From: Chalara sp. BL73
Taxonomy: Eukaryota; Ascomycota; Leotiomycetes; Helotiales
Reading direction: 5' to 3'
Length of the DNA stretch: 64,000 nucleotides
Assembly (NCBI GenBank): GCA_918026815.1
Contig: CAKJVC010000088.1
Span: forward strand, 2,010,646 to 2,074,645
The notes beneath the pieces are model-generated. The model worked only from the letters and a program-made list of their open reading frames with translations. It did no database searches and was not told the origin of the DNA. How positions within the stretch are numbered: position 1 is the first letter of the stretch; every line of letters starts with the position of its first letter. This document shows positions 44,849-56,552 of this stretch, one piece after another. Made by a program: the position numbers and the translations under genes.

Positions 44849-47800
44849 ATGTATAAAAGTACTTATCGAGTTTAAAGTCGCTTAAAGTTAAATCAAGCCG
44901 AAGTTCAGGCAGAAACCAGCAACATAAACGACTTTAAGTACAATTCGGACTACCAGGTGTTGTTTTGCAAAAAGCATAAAACAAGTATTAAAAAGCTTGA
45001 AAAGCATCTAAAAAATGCTTATAAATTAAAAACAAAAAAAAAGCGACAGTCGATTTTAAACCAGTATGCTTCGCTAGTTAGACTGGACCCCAAAAATGTT
45101 CGACTACCACTATATAATTGCGCTCCGTTTAACGCACTAAAAAAGCCATTAAAAAGTTAGTAGTGTTCTGATTCCAGCTGTAGTCACATATCTGTTAATT
45201 ACAAATCTATACGTAGACATTGCAATAAAAAGCATAATTAGCAAGTAACAAAAGCCGAGCCAACCTATTAAACCAGAGTTAGAATACAAACGTTTTTTAG
45301 CGTTAGATTTCAGCGATACTTTATCGTAGCTAGCAAAAAAAGCCAAAAAAAAGCAGAATTGAAAAAAAATAACGAAAATACACTGTTACGAAATTAGCTG
45401 CACCGGGAATTCGATGACGCAAACGAGCAAAACCGGAAAAAATTCGAAATTGCAGACTTAAAAACCGAAAAAAGTAACAATACTAGTTAGTAGAACTTTG
45501 TGCAATAGCGACTACATTTCGGCAGCCGCAACATCAAACGTATTGCTTATACAAATAAGTTACTCGACCGAAAAAATAAGCAATTGCAACGTACTAGCGA
45601 TATTATTAATCTGATAATCAAGCAAGCAGTCGAAAAGTTAAGTAGCTTACACGACGACACTCCGTATTAGTTACGAACGGCGAATTCGACCGAGCGAGTA
45701 AAAAACCGTCCTATAGTACGTTTGCAAAATAAGAATAGTTTAAATCGTTATATTGCTTATTTTCGGCGATTTGCGTGCTATTTGTTGCGTGTGTACGTAG
45801 CGCAAAAAAAAAAAGAAATGCGTGAAAGCGGCGAATCCGACAGCGAAAGCAAAAAATCGATACACAATAATAAAAATGATTTTGTTAGTAAAATTAAAAG
45901 TAAAAAAAAAAGTGAAACTCCGCAGACTGCAAATAGTAAAGAAATTGATGTAATAAAAAACTGCTGCGAATTAACTAAATTTAACTTAGAGCAGAAAAAA
46001 CAGCTAGAAAAAATAGTGAAGTTACTCGAACTGGAAAAAAACGACAGTATTTAAACCCAAAAAATAAGTAGACTTTTAATATCGATAATTCTGCAAAGTC
46101 TAAAAAAGTATAACCGATTTAATAGTCTCGTTATTCATTTTGCCGCAGTTTTAAGCATTGTAAAAAAAAAGAACTGTTTAAAACGTAGCGATAAGTATTC
46201 GTATATGCTTGCTAGTTTTATGTATTGTGTCCGCGTTTTGTTTGTCGAGTATACACTGCCAGCAGCTACTAAAAAAAAGCAAACGGCTAACGACATTAAT
46301 CGTTTTCTTGCGTTGCGGAAAAAGTATTTTGTTGTTAAAAGCTATAGCTTATGCAGCTTTCTAATTAAAATGCTTAAATATAGCAAAACTATAAGCATGC
46401 AAAAAATCAACTAACCCAGCATTACTTAAACTCGGTCGGAAACGAATCGACCGAATAGAAATGTTTTAAAGTTCTATAAAAAGCTATTGCCAATTCGGCG
46501 GTTTAAAGATTCAATCCATAATATAATCCGTAAAGCTGAAAATATTTTATAAAAGGATTTTATGTAAGTTAGTCAAAAAAAAGACCGCTTTAAAATTGAT
46601 TTAAACAAAATCCAAAATGATTTATTATTAGCCATACAAAAAGCTTTATAAGTAATAAATAAAGCTAATAAAATAAAAAAAAAGCAGCAATAAATAATAA
46701 ATCAAATACTGAAAGCCTTCAAAAACCAGCAGTTATAAAATCGGAAAAAAAACACATAGCGTATAACCAGAGTTCGCGAGTATCGACAACTGCAGAAACG
46801 TCTAAAAGAATTAATGCTTATACTGAAACATACGACTAGTAGTCCGCCCGCTCGAAAAAAAAAAATCACTCCGATTCGATTCCGTAACGAGCTACTTTAA
46901 AAGCGAAATATCTATGTGATTAGCAGCCGAATAGTATATGTCACGCGGTATTATAAGTTTCAGGCACTTTTTAGCGTGCTTAAAGTTATTCTACGATTTC
47001 TTTTATAGCGAGTAGCACAGATTTGAGCTATGTATTTTGCTTGCGTGCAGCTATTTTCAAAAACACTCGACCAGAAAACTAATAAACTTCCTCGAAGTAA
47101 CCATTTGTAGTATAATAAAAATAGCTCATAAACCCGTAAGCAGTTAACTAAAGTGTTAACGCAAAAAACTGCTATTCGATTAAAAGTCCGGTTAACTACG
47201 CAAGATTATCGGAACGTAGCTATTAAAATAAGCCGTAAATATATCGGCGCAAAGTTTATAAAAAATCAACCTATAACCGAAAACATGCTATATAAAAACA
47301 CAAATATAGTTGTAAGTACGGTTGATTTTACTGCTGCTTATAAAAAAAAGATTGCTGAGCGATATAGAGTTCGTAGTAATATTATTCGGAATTTAAATAA
47401 CGAAAGCATTCGGATCTTTAAAGCTATTAGTTCGCAGTAGCATCAGCTATTAAAGCTCGACAGTAAACGACTATTTCTATTAACTAAGTACTAACGGAAA
47501 CTGTTTTATAAAACGCTTTCGCTTAGTTTTATTCCGAAAAAGTCGAGATTTCTACTCGGCCAACCGCAGCTAGTAGTTTAAACGCCGCCGGTATTCAGTA
47601 GCTTTTCGGCGAAACTACTTCTTTCACCCAGTTTATATCTGGCGGGAAATATATTACTAGCACCGAGGAGTATAGCTTTCCTCAGCCGGCTACGATTTAA
47701 ATTAGCAAGCACTAGCGTGCTACTACTTAATACTGTCTCCGTGTATTCAGCAGCCGAGATTTATAAAAGACTCAAAAAAGTGCTTAATCAAAAAAAGCCC

Positions 47801-49984
47801 AATTTCCGTTCGAACGAACAAAAAGCGGCAGTTTTCGCTGCGCTTAATCAACAGACCCTATTAATTGTCGTGTTACCTACCGGTAAAAAAAAAACGCTGA
47901 CATTCACGGTTCCAGCAGTACTACGAAATCCCGGAGTCAGCATTGTTGTAGCACTATTCAATGCACTCGAACGAAACTACGTTCGGCGTTTGCGGCTTAC
48001 AAATATCTAGCATTTTGTTTAGCACTATAGAAAAGCCGGGTATGCTCCTGTAGTTGTAGTCAGCGCTAACCGGGCTGCATCGACAGATTTCATCACGTAC
48101 AGAACTATATTGCGAAAACGAAAGCTGCTACGTTGTGCTGTATTCGATAAATGTCATTTTTCATTTACAGCTAGTAACTACCGACTTAAGCTTCGACAGC
48201 TCGGTTATCTTCAAGTGCTGCGGTGTTTCATGATCTTGCTGACAGCAACACTTCCCTTTAGCCGACTTAATAAGTTGCGCGACGTAATGCATATTTCGGA
48301 CTTTCGTCTTATTCGCATACGTACAGTTCGCCCGAATATTCGATATTCGGTCCGACGATGTCTCAATTAAAGTACACTGAAAGTAGTCCGCGAAATAGCA
48401 CGATTGCGCAAGCTTGCGAAAAAAGAACGAAAGATTTTTTATTGTACTAGTCGAAACCGAACCGAAAAAGTAAAACAGATTTTAAAATGTCTATTTTACT
48501 ATTCACTTGTCGATAAGAAAAATACAGCGGTCGAAAAGTAGTTGCAGCAAAAAGGATTTATTGCCGCTACTGAAGCACTCGAAACGGGCGAAAACTACTC
48601 CGGAATTGTATATATTGTGCATATCGGGGTTCCGTATGGCATAATTAATTTTGCGCAAAAAACTGAGCGTAGCAGTCGTGCCGAGAAAAATGTCGATTCG
48701 ATTATTTTACTAGAAAACTCGGAATATTAGCAGCTTGTGCAACAAAATGCCGCTGCGCTGACGGTAAACGAGCTAGCAATGCAACGATTTATTTAAACGC
48801 GCGACTGCCGACAGTTTGCTATAAACGAATATCTCGACGAAAACGAGTAAACTTGTAAAAAAGTCGGTAACCGGCTGTGCGATTGCTGCGGCGGTAAAAT
48901 TTCAAATTGGACTGCCAGCCAGGTTCAGACCGCTCGCGAACTGCAGCAATTTAAAAACCAGATAAACAAAGTTCAGCGACACTGTAGATTTTGTTAAACG
49001 ATGTATAGTTCCACGAGCGCACAATATGCAACTAATACGTGCAGCAAAACCGACGAGCTGAATATTGAGCAACAAAAACTCTTACAAAATCAAATTCGAC
49101 TCGATCGACGATATCGTAATTGCTAGAAGTGCAGTGTAAGCCAGCACATCTGCAAAGGAATTGAGCATCAACGAGCATGCCAGTAAAGCGAAGTTGCCGC
49201 TTGCTTGTAGCTTAGCTGGTTTTCATTTCTCGCTGCTCCAGCCGTTATAATTCGAAAAAAATATTCGGGACTAACTATCAAAACATACAAAAAATAGCTT
49301 AGTTTACGAGCTCGACAAAAAGTTCAGAAAACGGTCGTTAGCAATAAGATATAGCTTTTTTAGACTATGCTGCAGCAAAAGCAACCGGAACAACGAGTCA
49401 TACAACCGCCCGACGAAAAAAAAAGTAGCACGGAAGTTCTTACTGAAAAAGTAGCTCTAACTATCGCGGTAGTCCTATTAGTAACACCGGCAGCGGCAAT
49501 TACGGATTGTGCTGTTAGTCAACAACTACGAGTTATTTAGTAGCTCGGTCAACATTGCATTTACTGCGAAGTTACCGAAGCGCTGCAGAGTTATCGTTTA
49601 TACTAGTATCAAACGTACTTCCGGTTTAAAAGAATCGCCGATTCTTTAGAATATGCCGAGTATTTAGAATAGCAAGCCGAGATAGACCGATTCCGGCGAA
49701 GCACATACTAGTAGTACAAAAAAGTCATTGCACAGTGTAGAACTCGCGATTCGCTGGATTGTATTAGTTGTCTATATAGAAATGTAATTGTGCCGATGCT
49801 TTTTATTTTACATAGCCGTAGCTAAATCCAACAATAGCTTGCCCGGGAAAAATATCAGGTTAAGTTTAAAATTGCACAGTTGCAGCGTTAGCTTAATAAA
49901 CGTAGCACTAAAAAAGAATAGCATCGGATTCGGACAGTTAAAGCATTCGATGTATACGCGATAAAGTTCCAGCGAGCGAAATAA
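44849..49984 (+). pseudogene. TLH2: full-length telomere-linked OrsD/DUF3505-helicase gene, RIP-inactivated
   Basis: From ATG 44849 to TAA 49982-49984 a single frame spans 1,712 codons, interrupted by many stops but without a frameshift. The open pieces at 44957, 45722, 46205, 47153, 47717, 48110 and 48542 are all in this frame. Near the N-terminus is FCKKHKTSIKKLEKHL, and then a second Cys/His segment (CSDSSCSH near 45160) as in OrsD-type proteins. The middle (45.7-47.7 kb) is helical. The helicase has LPTGKKKT near 47872 (Walker A, Gly to Lys), VFDKCHFSF near 48130 (DEAH-type box, Glu to Lys), LLTATLP near 48235 and a degraded motif VI (FAQKTERSS) near 48652. Cys-rich CDCCGG and KCSVSQHIC segments follow. 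It is distinct in sequence from TLH1. It is dead as it stands. Confidence 0.9.
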
Positions 49985-51700
49985 AGCTGGTGTACAATAT
50001 AAGTATCAATAAACAAAAGAATTTTATTTAGCTGTTTTAAAAAAACATATTTTTAGAAATAAAGTAATCGAAACTTTAGAATTATAATTTAATTGTTAAT
50101 TCAATAATTAATTTAAGAATATATGTAATTAAAGCTGATTTAGATCACACTGATAATAATATCGAACCAAATAATTGCTCCCCCGAACCCGGCCGTATTA
50201 AGCGCCGAGCAAAAAAAAAAGAAATGAAAATAATAAAATAAAAGATTAGTTTCCGGTAAGTATTTTGTAAATAGCGTAGAATATGTTATCGGCCGAGTAT
50301 TTTATGTAGAAAAATTAGAATATAGCCCGAACCGGTCTGCATTAAGCGCGCTCGGCAGAAAAAGAAATGTTTAAAAAAAGTATTTAATAGTTATTTTATT
50401 TATTTATTACTGTCGCCGCCGACCAGTAGCATGTTAAAAGTAAAGTTAATTAAAGAAAAAAAAAAGAAAAAAAAAAAGTTAAAAACTATTACAAAATATA
50501 TTTCCCATAAGCAACCCGGACCTAGCAGCACGAAACGCCAGTAAGCAAACCCGGCGAGCTAAAAGTAAAAGTTATTACGTTGCGAAACAGTTCAAGCAAT
50601 TTAAGTTAAAAGTATTTAAAAAATAGCATGTAAATATTGCGGCGAAAAGCAAGCATTAGCATCGACACGACAGTTTTGATTTGAATAAATTCATAAAAAA
50701 AAGAAAAAACACTAAAAACGGTAATCAAATGTTTAGAAAAGCATTTTAATTTTTCTACTGCAATTTATTCCGCAGTAAATTTAGTTTAAAAAAATTAAAA
50801 TTACGCAAGTAAAAAACGTGCTAAAATTATATAATTATAACAATTAGACGCAGTCGGCAAAAGCATTTATAAAAAGTGGAATTAGTTATGTTGTTCAAGA
50901 TAGAGTCGCGTATTAAAATTCCCGGTAATTAAGCATATAATAAAGCATCGGAAAACATTTTTTTTGCAGAGTTTAAAATAGTAGTTGTTAAAATATATAG
51001 AATAGAAATAGAAAAGCTAGTAGAAAGCGGCATAAACATTAACAATCGCGAAACGGATTACGACACGTCGCACGAAAAGAAATTAATTGCTCGTAAAAAA
51101 ATGATTATATCAATCACGAAGTAATATTAAGAAATATTTTAGAAAAAATAGAATTGTAAATTTGGAGTAAATATTTGCGAAAATGCGATCGAATAAATCG
51201 CATAATGTCGGGAATAATTAAATAAGCAAAAGCTAGCGAAAAGCAAATCAAAGTAACAAACAGCAGCAAAAAAATAAAGCAAACACACGAAACAAGCATT
51301 GTTATTCGTTAATTCCGGATAGTTAAACACATTATAAATAATGCTTCGAAATATCGGTTTCCGGGATTAAAATTGTAGTTGTTGAGTTAAGTTGAAATAA
51401 AATAGAAAAAAAGAATAAAGCAACAGCAAATAGCGAACGGCAATTACGCGAAAAAAATAGCTTTAAAAATCAAAAGTAATAGCATCGAAAGCAAAAAGAT
51501 TTCAAAAGTTTTTTTGTGCGCGTTTTCGATAGTGCTAATAAAGTCATTTTCAAAACAAAAAGTTTTAACTATAAAGCAAAAATGTTTTAAAAATAACGAA
51601 GCAGGTTTTTTTAAACAAGTAAAATTTTTTAGCAAAAAGAAGTTTTACGAGTAAACGGTTAAAGCAAAAAGGTTTAATATATTTTAAAAAGAAAGAGTTT
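49985..51700. other. AT-rich subtelomeric DNA after TLH2
   Basis: No gene is recognised. A ~45-bp segment (CCCGAACCCGGCCG ... GAAATG at 50181) recurs at 50326 as CCCGAACCGGTCTG ... GAAATG. The rest is A-rich with short minus-strand frames that are composition effects. Confidence 0.5.
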
Positions 51701-52192
51701 TTCCGAGCAAGCAGATTTTTAAGCAGCAAGTCGAGTTAAGTTTTCTAACAAGTAAGTTTTTACAGACTAGTAAGTTTTCTGAAACAAGTAAGTTTTTACA
51801 ACTAAGCAAAATTTTTGAAACAAGCAAGTTTTTACAACTAAACAGAGTTTTTGAACTAAGTAAGTTTTTACAAACAAAAGTGTTTTTACAAACAAAAAGA
51901 GTTTTAAGAAACAAACCGTTTTTACGTTTTAAAACAAAACGGTTTTGAAGTTTTGAAAAAAGCAGTTTTACAACCGGTCCAGATTTTACTACTAAAAAGA
52001 GTTTTAGGTTGCCAACCCGGTTTTTTACGGTTAAACGCAAGCTTAGCTTTTCGCAACCTCCCTGTACCCCGAAAAGTACTTAAAAAGCGGACTCCGCGCA
52101 ACCGGACGTACGTAAGCCAAAACCCCTCGCAACCCGGACCCCCGCAACCCGGACGTACTTAAAAAAGCGACCCCCCCGCAACCCGGAAGCCC
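51701..52192. repeat. Subterminal repeat tract
   Basis: 51720-51915 is a degenerate tandem array built on AAGTTTTTACAA and GAAACAAGCAAG. 52040-52192 is GC-richer, with CGCAACCCGGAC repeated three to four times and CGTACTTAAAAA twice. It lies directly before the 12-bp array and the telomeric repeat. Confidence 0.7.
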
Positions 52193-52264
52193 GTAAAAGT
52201 CAGGGTAAAAGTCAGGGTAAAAGTCAGGGTAAAAGTCAGGGTAAAAGTCAGGGTAAAAGTCAGG
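52193..52264 (+). repeat. Six tandem copies of GTAAAAGTCAGG
   Basis: These are six exact 12-bp units with no gaps. They pass into ATTAGG and then TTAGGG, so the unit sits at the inner edge of the telomeric array. The counterpart near the true end is 63805-63873. Confidence 0.95.
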
Positions 52265-52271
52265 ATTAGGA

Positions 52272-52389
52272 TTAGGGTTAGGGTTAGGGTTAGGGTTAGG
52301 GTTAGGGTTAGGGTTAGGGTTAGGGTTAGGGTTAGGGTTAGGGTTAGGGTTAGGGTTAGGGTTAGGGTTAGGGTTAGGGTTAGGGTTAG
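52272..52389 (+). repeat. Interstitial telomere array, 19 TTAGGG repeats
   Basis: 19 perfect TTAGGG units (52272-52385) plus TTAG run in the same orientation as the terminal telomere. TLH1-derived sequence follows with no spacer; the AG at 52388-52389 belongs to both. Confidence 0.97.
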
Positions 52390-53609
52390 TTTAAGAAAGC
52401 GATGCAGCTGCAAAACTCTTGTTACATTCGCGCGTTTAGCTACCGCGTGAATGCATACTACTCGGTACTGCGCGTACGGAATAAGCGCGGCTCGATAAAA
52501 GCTAAAAAGCTAGTAAATGCTTAGTTTAAAACTTAGCGCCGAAAAAAAAGTGTCGTTTACTGCACTAGCTATACTAAGTGTAAAGCGCTGGCGCAGCAGC
52601 TGAAATGCTACTATTACTACAGAAATCCCGCGGATAGCAATGTTTACTTTTTTGGCGGAAAGCCGGTTTTAAGCTTAGCTTCGAAAAACACGCTGTACAT
52701 TGTAACTACAGCTGTTTTTAAACGAAAATCGATGTGCCCGGAATTACATATATTATTTATTTTAAAGTTTCGCATAGCATTATTAACTATGCTTAAAAGC
52801 TGAACGTGCCGAAAAAGCGAAAAAGCTTGTTACTGCAGTAATAATTATCGAAAACAAAAACTAGCTTGTCGAAAACCTTTAAAAAATAGCTGCTTTAAAC
52901 TAAAACGCGCGAAGTTAACAGCTTTATTCGGACGAACAGTTGTCGGCAGCGCATTTTAAGCCGATGCTTAAATAACGACTTACGAAACTGCACAAAAATC
53001 GATGCTGTTTTGTGTAACAACTGTCGGCAAAAATTTTTTTTAAAAAACGAGTTATTTTAAAAATTAATTATGTTTCGAGCGTACAAGCGGAAAGTTGCAC
53101 GTAAGCTAGCGCACATAAAAGCAGCGCTCGAAAAAATCGAAAAGTTCGAGCAGTAAAAATGCCGGATTTGCTAAATGTTTAAAAAGCGACGAGCGAAAGC
53201 TCGGCGCATAAATAAATAGAATATTCCGAAATCGAAAATGTTTATTTTTATAGCTGTATAGCTTTTCAGCAGCAGATTAACTACCGGCGAGATTTTTAAA
53301 CGCAGTTTTTAAACTGTTTTTACTGCTACGTATTACAAAAGCTTTGCCCGGACGGCTTCCGGTTTTAAAAACTAGTTGCCGGTAAAAACACGTAGTTTTG
53401 CCGATTGCGCTTACTGTATACGCGAATAAAAAGCTGTAGAAATAAGTGCAAAAGCTTGCTAAGCGAATACTGTCCGGCGAAAAAAGTACGTAAAATAGCT
53501 AGAACGAAAGTATAGTAAGCTTGTTTGCGAACATAAAATAACTAATGCTATAGCAGTATTTAACTTAGTTATTAACTAGCGTATCGAAACTGAAGTATTA
53601 ACACAGTAA
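52388..53609 (+). pseudogene. TLH1 3' fragment (duplicate)
   Basis: It begins in the middle of the TLH1 helicase domain, just after motif III, fused to the interstitial telomere, and ends at the same TAA (53607-53609). The first two thirds of the gene are absent. A-run contractions shift its frame at several places where copy 1 is continuous. Confidence 0.92.
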
Positions 53610-53914
53610 AAGCAGTGTAACAAAAAACTAATTAAAGCTGTAATTAATTATAATTAATTAAACCTGATTAATTATAATTAATAATTACTTAGTGCTTTAA
53701 TTAGCTTTAATTAATAGAATTTGATTAATTATAATTAATTATAATTAATCAAAGCTTATATAAGCAAATAAAATTTTAAGTAACTAAAAATTTAAAAAAC
53801 TTTTTAATATTAATATTAATTTTTGAAAATTGATTAAGTTGATTATAAACTAAACAATAAAAATATTCTTTTTTAAACTTTTGCTTTTCGATTTCTTTTT
53901 AATATTTTCTTCGT

Positions 53915-54815
53915 TTTGTATAATACTTCAATTTTTAAAATATATACTTTTTTAAAAGTTTTTTATTAAGTCGATTTTTAATTTATTAATAATTAGCGCG
54001 CCGTTTAAGAAAAATCGTTCCGAAAGCGCACTAGTAGCGAGTATTTGTAAATACTTTTTAACTATTAAAAATAAAACCGGAAATTTATTTTTATTAATAG
54101 ACCAGTATTGTAAAAGTTTAATTTATTATTAAATTAATAAATTAAATTAAAATCTTTAACTTTTAAGTATTAACTTACGTTTTAGTAAATTTTTTTTTGA
54201 AAATATAAAGTTAATTTATTTAAAACTTCTTCGCTATTATTGTTATGTAAATATATATTTAATTCGTTGTTGTCGGAATTAGAATTGTATAAATTTAAAG
54301 CTTCTGTTTTTCAATTATAAAATTGTTTTTAAATAATTTTTTATATTTATAAAAGTTAATTTAAATTAAATTTTTTAATTTTAGTTTTAACTTACGTATT
54401 AAAGTTTAATTCTAATCGAGTTTCGATATCGCTTACTTAACCGGTAGTTAAACTTATATTACTTAATTTTTCTTTTTAATTCTAAAGTTTAATATTAAAA
54501 CTAAATAAATAGCTTTATTATCGTTGTAAATATTTCTTTTTTAGAATAATACTTTAATAATTTTGCTATTTCGCGATTTATAGCATTTTTCAAAACTGAA
54601 TTCTATTTTTATAATTAGCATTTTTTTATATAGGTTTTTAGTTTTTAAATTTAAAGCAAATACTTACATTATTAAATTCAATTTTAACTTTTAAGCTTAG
54701 TATATATAATATATAATTCCGGAATAATATAATAAGCTGTAAAGTAATATTCGGCTTGCAATTTAGTAGTAGTTTTAACAAATACATTTAGTATTTGTAA
54801 ACACTTTTAAATAAT
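53915..54815 (-). pseudogene. hAT transposase remnant (duplicate)
   Basis: This is the duplicate of 42160-43085 with the same exon pieces, including the dimerisation-domain segment near 53930-54110. It has shortened A/T runs. Confidence 0.8.
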
Positions 54816-54990
54816 TGGGGTCGGTAAACCGGCTTTTAGCCCTAGGGTTAAGGTCAGCTTTTATGCCTTATAAGGCGTAAATCTTTTCAGAATAAAATTT
54901 CAAAACACTTCACGCCCTATGGGGCATAAATACATTTTAGGTATGTTAAAAAACTTGTTATAATTATTTTGCGCCTTATAAAGCATGAAA
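54816..54990 (-). repeat. Palindrome block (duplicate)
   Basis: This is the duplicate of 43086-43275 with the same three palindromes and AGCCCTAGGGTTAAGG. 54991-56275, after it, duplicates the gene-free 43276-44570. Confidence 0.75.
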
Positions 54991-56275
54991 GCTTTTTGCA
55001 GAAATCGCTAATAAAAGTCGGAAATAAAGTAAATAAGAAAATTTGTAAAATTTCAAGTTAAGTAAAAACAAAACTTCAAATATTTCTAATAAGTAAAAAC
55101 AAGTAAATACAATAATCCCAAAGTTTAGCTACTACTTTTTGCTTCAAAAACTATAAACTCGCCTAGGCTAAATAGTAAGCTTAAAAGCTTGCAATAGTAC
55201 TTAAAGCCTTTATAGCTGTTTTTTAAATATTACACTTTTTTATATATTCTAAATTAGCGTGCTTTTTCTACAAGTGCTTCGTTATTTTATCGGCACGGCT
55301 ATATTCCGCTTTATAGCTTTTAAAGCAACTAGAAACTAAACAAAATAACGTTTTTGTTTAGCACTATAAACAGTGTTTTAGTGGCGGATGTAGTCGGAAT
55401 CGCGTCGAAAGCTTTTAGTACAGTCGAATTGGGCGGCGCAGAAAAGCTCCGTAAAAGAAAAACAGCGGTTGTTAAAAAGCAAGAAGTAAACTAAGAAATG
55501 CTTGCTGGATTATTACACTTCCGCTAAAAGCTAAAAAGTCGCTTATGTCAAAATTTGGCACAAAAAGTTGCTCAAAGCTGTTTTTTGTAACATTGTTTTC
55601 GCTTCAAAAAAGACCAGCTGTTGTAAAGTAAAAAGCAAGCTAAAAGTATTTGCTAAATTGCTACACTTCCGCTATAGTCTGAGAAAGCAGCCGATGTCGT
55701 AGTTTGACACGAAAGCTAACTAAAGCGGCTTTCCGATAAAATTTTCTTTTAGAAATAAACCGTCCAAATAAAATTTCCGTTTTCTAAAGCAAGCACCAAA
55801 AAGCTGCTTATAGCTGTGCTTTTATAACATGCTTTTTTGTTGTAAAGTAAAAACTAGTTTAACAAAAGTTACATTATTTACAAATCCGATTAGCTTTAGT
55901 TTAAAAAAAAACTTACTTAGTTTTTGTGTTACTAAACTCTTAATTAAAATTAAATGACACGTTAAAAGCAAGTATGTTTTTTGTTAGTAAAGCTGAATTC
56001 TTTTTTAGCGTAGTTGTTGTATAATAAAAACGAAGAAAGCGATACACTAAAGTAAAAAGCGAGAAGTAAATTGGACGTAAACTGCTAAACAAGCTTGCAA
56101 ATGCGAGAAAAGCAGCAAAAATTTCGAAATTTTAAAAAAGAAAAGTGCTGTTTATATGTTCGTACATACTCGGCTGCTTTTTAAGCAACTTGCTATGCGC
56201 CTTTAATGCAATTTCGGCACAAAGCTTTGTTTCACCCAAGCTATAAAAGCATTTTTTCAGCGGACGAATTATATT

Positions 56276-56435
56276 GCCTCTACATAAGGCGGGTGCCCAT
56301 TGACGTCTTTGGGCAGTCCGTTTTGGGCCTCTACATAAAGCAGGGTGCCCATTGACGTCTTTGGGCAGTCCGTTTTGGGCTTAACTCGCTAAAAATAGGG
56401 TTAGCGAGTCCGTCAATAGGCACGTCAATGGGCGG
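56276..56435. repeat. 52-bp GC-rich tandem repeat (duplicate)
   Basis: This is the duplicate of 44571-44735. The first unit has lost one G from a GGGG run, and one G-to-A and two further transitions lie at its right edge. Confidence 0.8.
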
Positions 56436-56552
56436 TGTGAAAACTTAAATTTACTCACTTTATATAATATAAAATATCTGAAATTACGCTTTAATCAACT
56501 TCAATAAGCATTTGTTACGTGCCAAACTATTCCAATATGCAACAAAAAAGTA

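Larger units (their letters stand above)
40613..52387 (+). repeat. Chromosome-end duplication, copy 1 (11.8 kb)
   Basis: This segment runs from the helicase C-terminal part of TLH1 through the hAT remnant, TLH2, the subterminal repeats and the TTAGGG array. It is repeated in the same order and orientation at 52388-64000. Confidence 0.97.

Noticed and set aside
52159..52413. Minus-strand open frame of repeated Leu-Thr
   Set aside because: It is only the translation of TTAGGG and GTAAAAGTCAGG repeats.
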